Shown: positions 62,396-64,000 of the stretch, piece by piece
Layout of the letters: each line of letters opens with the position of its first letter
How positions within the stretch are numbered: position 1 is the stretch's first letter
Program-made: the position numbers and the translations under genes
The notes under the pieces: model-generated
Seen by the model: the letters and a program-made list of their open reading frames with translations, nothing else
Told to the model about the DNA's origin: nothing
Databases searched by the model: none
Assembly: GCF_021735925.1 (NCBI RefSeq)
Contig: NZ_WMEA01000001.1
Coordinates: 347,501 to 411,500 of the forward strand
Reading direction: 5' to 3'
Length of the DNA stretch: 64,000 nucleotides
From: Loktanella sp. M215
GTDB lineage: Bacteria; Pseudomonadota; Alphaproteobacteria; Rhodobacterales; Rhodobacteraceae

Positions 62396-62522
62396 CGGCC
62401 GCGGGCTTAGGGTCCGGCGGATTTTCACAGCCCTGTGCAACGGGTCCGAAGGTGGCGGCGTAGAGGGGGCTGCCCTCGGGCGGCACCCTCCTTTGGAGTT
62501 TATCCGGTCGGATGAATGCGGA

Positions 62523-64000
62523 TCAGGCGTCCTTGCGGATGGTGGCATTCTGCGGGTCGTAGGGGGAATCCTCGACGATCTCGCAGGGCCAGAGCTGGTC
62601 GAACATCTTGACCTGCAATTGCGTGCCGACAGCCGCGTGATCGGGATGGACGTAGCCCATGCCGATGCTCTTGCCGAAGTGAACCGAATAGCCCCCCGAG
62701 GTCAGGCGGCCGACACGGGTGTCGCCGGCATAGAGCACTTCGCGGCCCCAGGGGTCGGCGTCGGCGGGGCCGTCGATCAGCAGGGTGACGCAGGTGGAGC
62801 GGATGCCCTTGGCCTGCATCGCGGCCTTGCCATGGAAATCCTTGGCGAGGTCGACGAAGCGGGGCAGATCCGCCTCCAGCGGGGTCGCGTCGCGGCCGAG
62901 TTCGTTACCGAAGGCGCGGTAGGATTTTTCCTGCCGCAGCCAGTTCTGGGCGCGGGCGCCGACGAGTTTCATCCCGAACGAAGCGCCCGCCTTTTCCAGC
63001 AGGTCGAAGAGGTAGTTCTGCATCTCGATCGGGTGGTGTAGTTCCCAGCCAAGCTCGCCGGTGTAGGCCACGCGGATCGCGTTGACCGGGCACATGCCGA
63101 GTTCGATCTGGCGGGCGGAGAGCCAGGGGAACCGCTTGTTCGACAAGGCAGTCGCGGGATCCGCGTCCTTGATGACCGATTGCAGCACGGCGCGGGCGTT
63201 GGGGCCTGCGATGGCGAAGACGCCGTATTTCGTGGTGACGTCTTCCGCGTTGATGCGGCCCACGGCGGGTTCGGCGTCGGCGATGGCCTTGTACAGGTAA
63301 TCCTCGTCATAGGCGTGCCAGGCCCCGGCAGAGACGAGGTAGTAATCGTCCTCTGCCAGACGGACGATGGTGTATTCCGTGCGCGTCGTGCCGTGGGCGG
63401 TCAGGGCATAGGTCAGGTTGATGCGGCCGACCTTCGGCAGCTTGTTGGTGGTAAACCCGTCGAGGAAGGCGGTCGCACCGGGGCCGCTGATGCGATGCTT
63501 GGCAAAGGCGGTGGCGTCGATCAGGCCGACATTCTCGCGGATCGCCTTGGCCTCCTCCACCGCGTATTGCCACCACGCACCGCGGCGGAAGCTGCGGCTG
63601 TCGTGGTCGAACGTCTCGGGTGCATCGACGGGGCCGAAGTAGATCGGGCGTTCCCAGCCGTTCACCAGACCGAATTGGGCGCCGCGGGCCTTTTGGCGGT
63701 CGTAGGCGGGCGAACAGCGCAGCGGGCGGCAGGCGGGGCGTTCCTCGTCCGGGTGGTGCAGGATGTAGACGTGCTCGTAGGCTTCCTCGTTCTTGCGCGC
63801 CGCCCATTCGGTGGTCATCCACGGACCGTAGCGCTTGGGGTCGAGGCTCGCCATGTCGATCTCGGCCTCGCCGTCGACCATCATCTGCGCGAGGTAGTAG
63901 CCGGTGCCGCCGGCGGCGGTGATGCCGAAAGAGAAGCCTTCGGCCAGCCACATGTTGCGCAGGCCGGGCGCCGGGCCGACCAGCGGATTGCCGTCGGGGG
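62523..64000 (-). CDS. Dimethylglycine/sarcosine dehydrogenase-type protein, partial (5' end beyond the window)
   Basis: The visible 490 residues are the C-terminal part of a DMGDH/SARDH-like flavoprotein that demethylates methylated glycines. An FAD domain tail (GPAPGLRNMWLAEGFSFGIT then GGTGYYLAQMM) is followed by a GcvT-type aminomethyltransferase region with folate-binding fold (RENVGLIDATAFAKHRISGP, AGPNARAVLQSVI, RVAYTGELGWELHHP). The frame stays open to base 64000, so the N-terminal half is missing. The gene ends 128 bp after the HxlR stop, convergent. Confidence 0.9.
   Translation of the reverse strand, partial: PDGNPLVGPAPGLRNMWLAEGFSFGITAAGGTGYYLAQMMVDGEAEIDMASLDPKRYGPWMTTEWAARKNEEAYEHVYILHHPDEERPACRPLRCSPAYDRQKARGAQFGLVNGWERPIYFGPVDAPETFDHDSRSFRRGAWWQYAVEEAKAIRENVGLIDATAFAKHRISGPGATAFLDGFTTNKLPKVGRINLTYALTAHGTTRTEYTIVRLAEDDYYLVSAGAWHAYDEDYLYKAIADAEPAVGRINAEDVTTKYGVFAIAGPNARAVLQSVIKDADPATALSNKRFPWLSARQIELGMCPVNAIRVAYTGELGWELHHPIEMQNYLFDLLEKAGASFGMKLVGARAQNWLRQEKSYRAFGNELGRDATPLEADLPRFVDLAKDFHGKAAMQAKGIRSTCVTLLIDGPADADPWGREVLYAGDTRVGRLTSGGYSVHFGKSIGMGYVHPDHAAVGTQLQVKMFDQLWPCEIVEDSPYDPQNATIRKDA

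Noticed and set aside
62430..62510. GC-rich hairpin between the HxlR and dehydrogenase genes
   Set aside because: Arms are imperfect and no T-run follows on either strand.

Overview
The window is GC-rich alphaproteobacterial chromosomal DNA, most likely from the Rhodobacterales (Roseobacter group). This rests on the sqdB-sqdD-sqdC sulfolipid operon in the Rhodobacter gene order, the hisS-hisZ-hisG arrangement with short-form HisG, an EnvZ-like kinase beside an MBL hydrolase, and a dispersed palindromic repeat. No genus can be assigned from sequence alone. Almost all DNA is coding, and the convergent, divergent and overlapping genes show strong translational coupling.

Region by region. 0.1-3.4 kb: a periplasmic molybdenum hydroxylase operon (2Fe-2S subunit, Tat-exported molybdopterin subunit, di-haem cytochrome c) closed by a strong terminator. 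3.4-8.9 kb: a small membrane protein, an MBL hydrolase divergent from an orphan EnvZ-like kinase, pcaHG (protocatechuate 3,4-dioxygenase) and a MYG1-family gene. 8.95-15.4 kb: tRNA-Cys followed by a remnant island. It holds a decayed integrase tail whose catalytic Tyr reads as Ser, an HTH gene under a 17-bp palindrome with a membrane protein that lacks a normal start, a broken receiver/sensor gene, and a quorum-sensing block. That block has LuxI with a coupled small ORF, LuxR, a short LuxR-like protein, and its divergent paralogue that lacks the DNA-binding domain. An XRE regulator ends the island. 15.6-20 kb: DUF3047 and DUF1194 proteins, a lipoprotein cytochrome, a small DMT-type transporter and lolCD.

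20-31.5 kb: a 2800-residue cyclic beta-1,2-glucan synthase and sqdBDC, so periplasmic glucan and sulfolipid genes sit side by side. 31.5-37 kb: an oligopeptide ABC transporter (oppABCDF). 37-47 kb: GH25 lysozyme, hisS-hisZ-hisG, slyX, an SDR, a lipoprotein and dnaE. 47-57.8 kb: an ArsR/SRPBCC pair, then xdhABC coupled to a BMP-type nucleoside/purine ABC transporter, together a purine uptake and oxidation operon that ends in a terminator. 57.8-64 kb: a DUF6614-like protein, an aldo/keto reductase coupled to a DAO-type oxidase, a small membrane protein, a PRISE-like reductase divergent from an HxlR regulator, and a dimethylglycine/sarcosine dehydrogenase-type gene running off the right edge.

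Main non-genic signals: (i) a 32-bp element with a 20-bp palindrome, 31/32 identical at two promoters 34 kb apart (before the MYG1 gene/pcaHG and before hisS); (ii) a REP-like family with at least four copies, one of them lying in frame inside xdhB; (iii) candidate operators at the HTH, luxI and XRE genes. The quorum-sensing block with its HTH-less LuxR paralogue and the REP element inside xdhB are the most unusual features.
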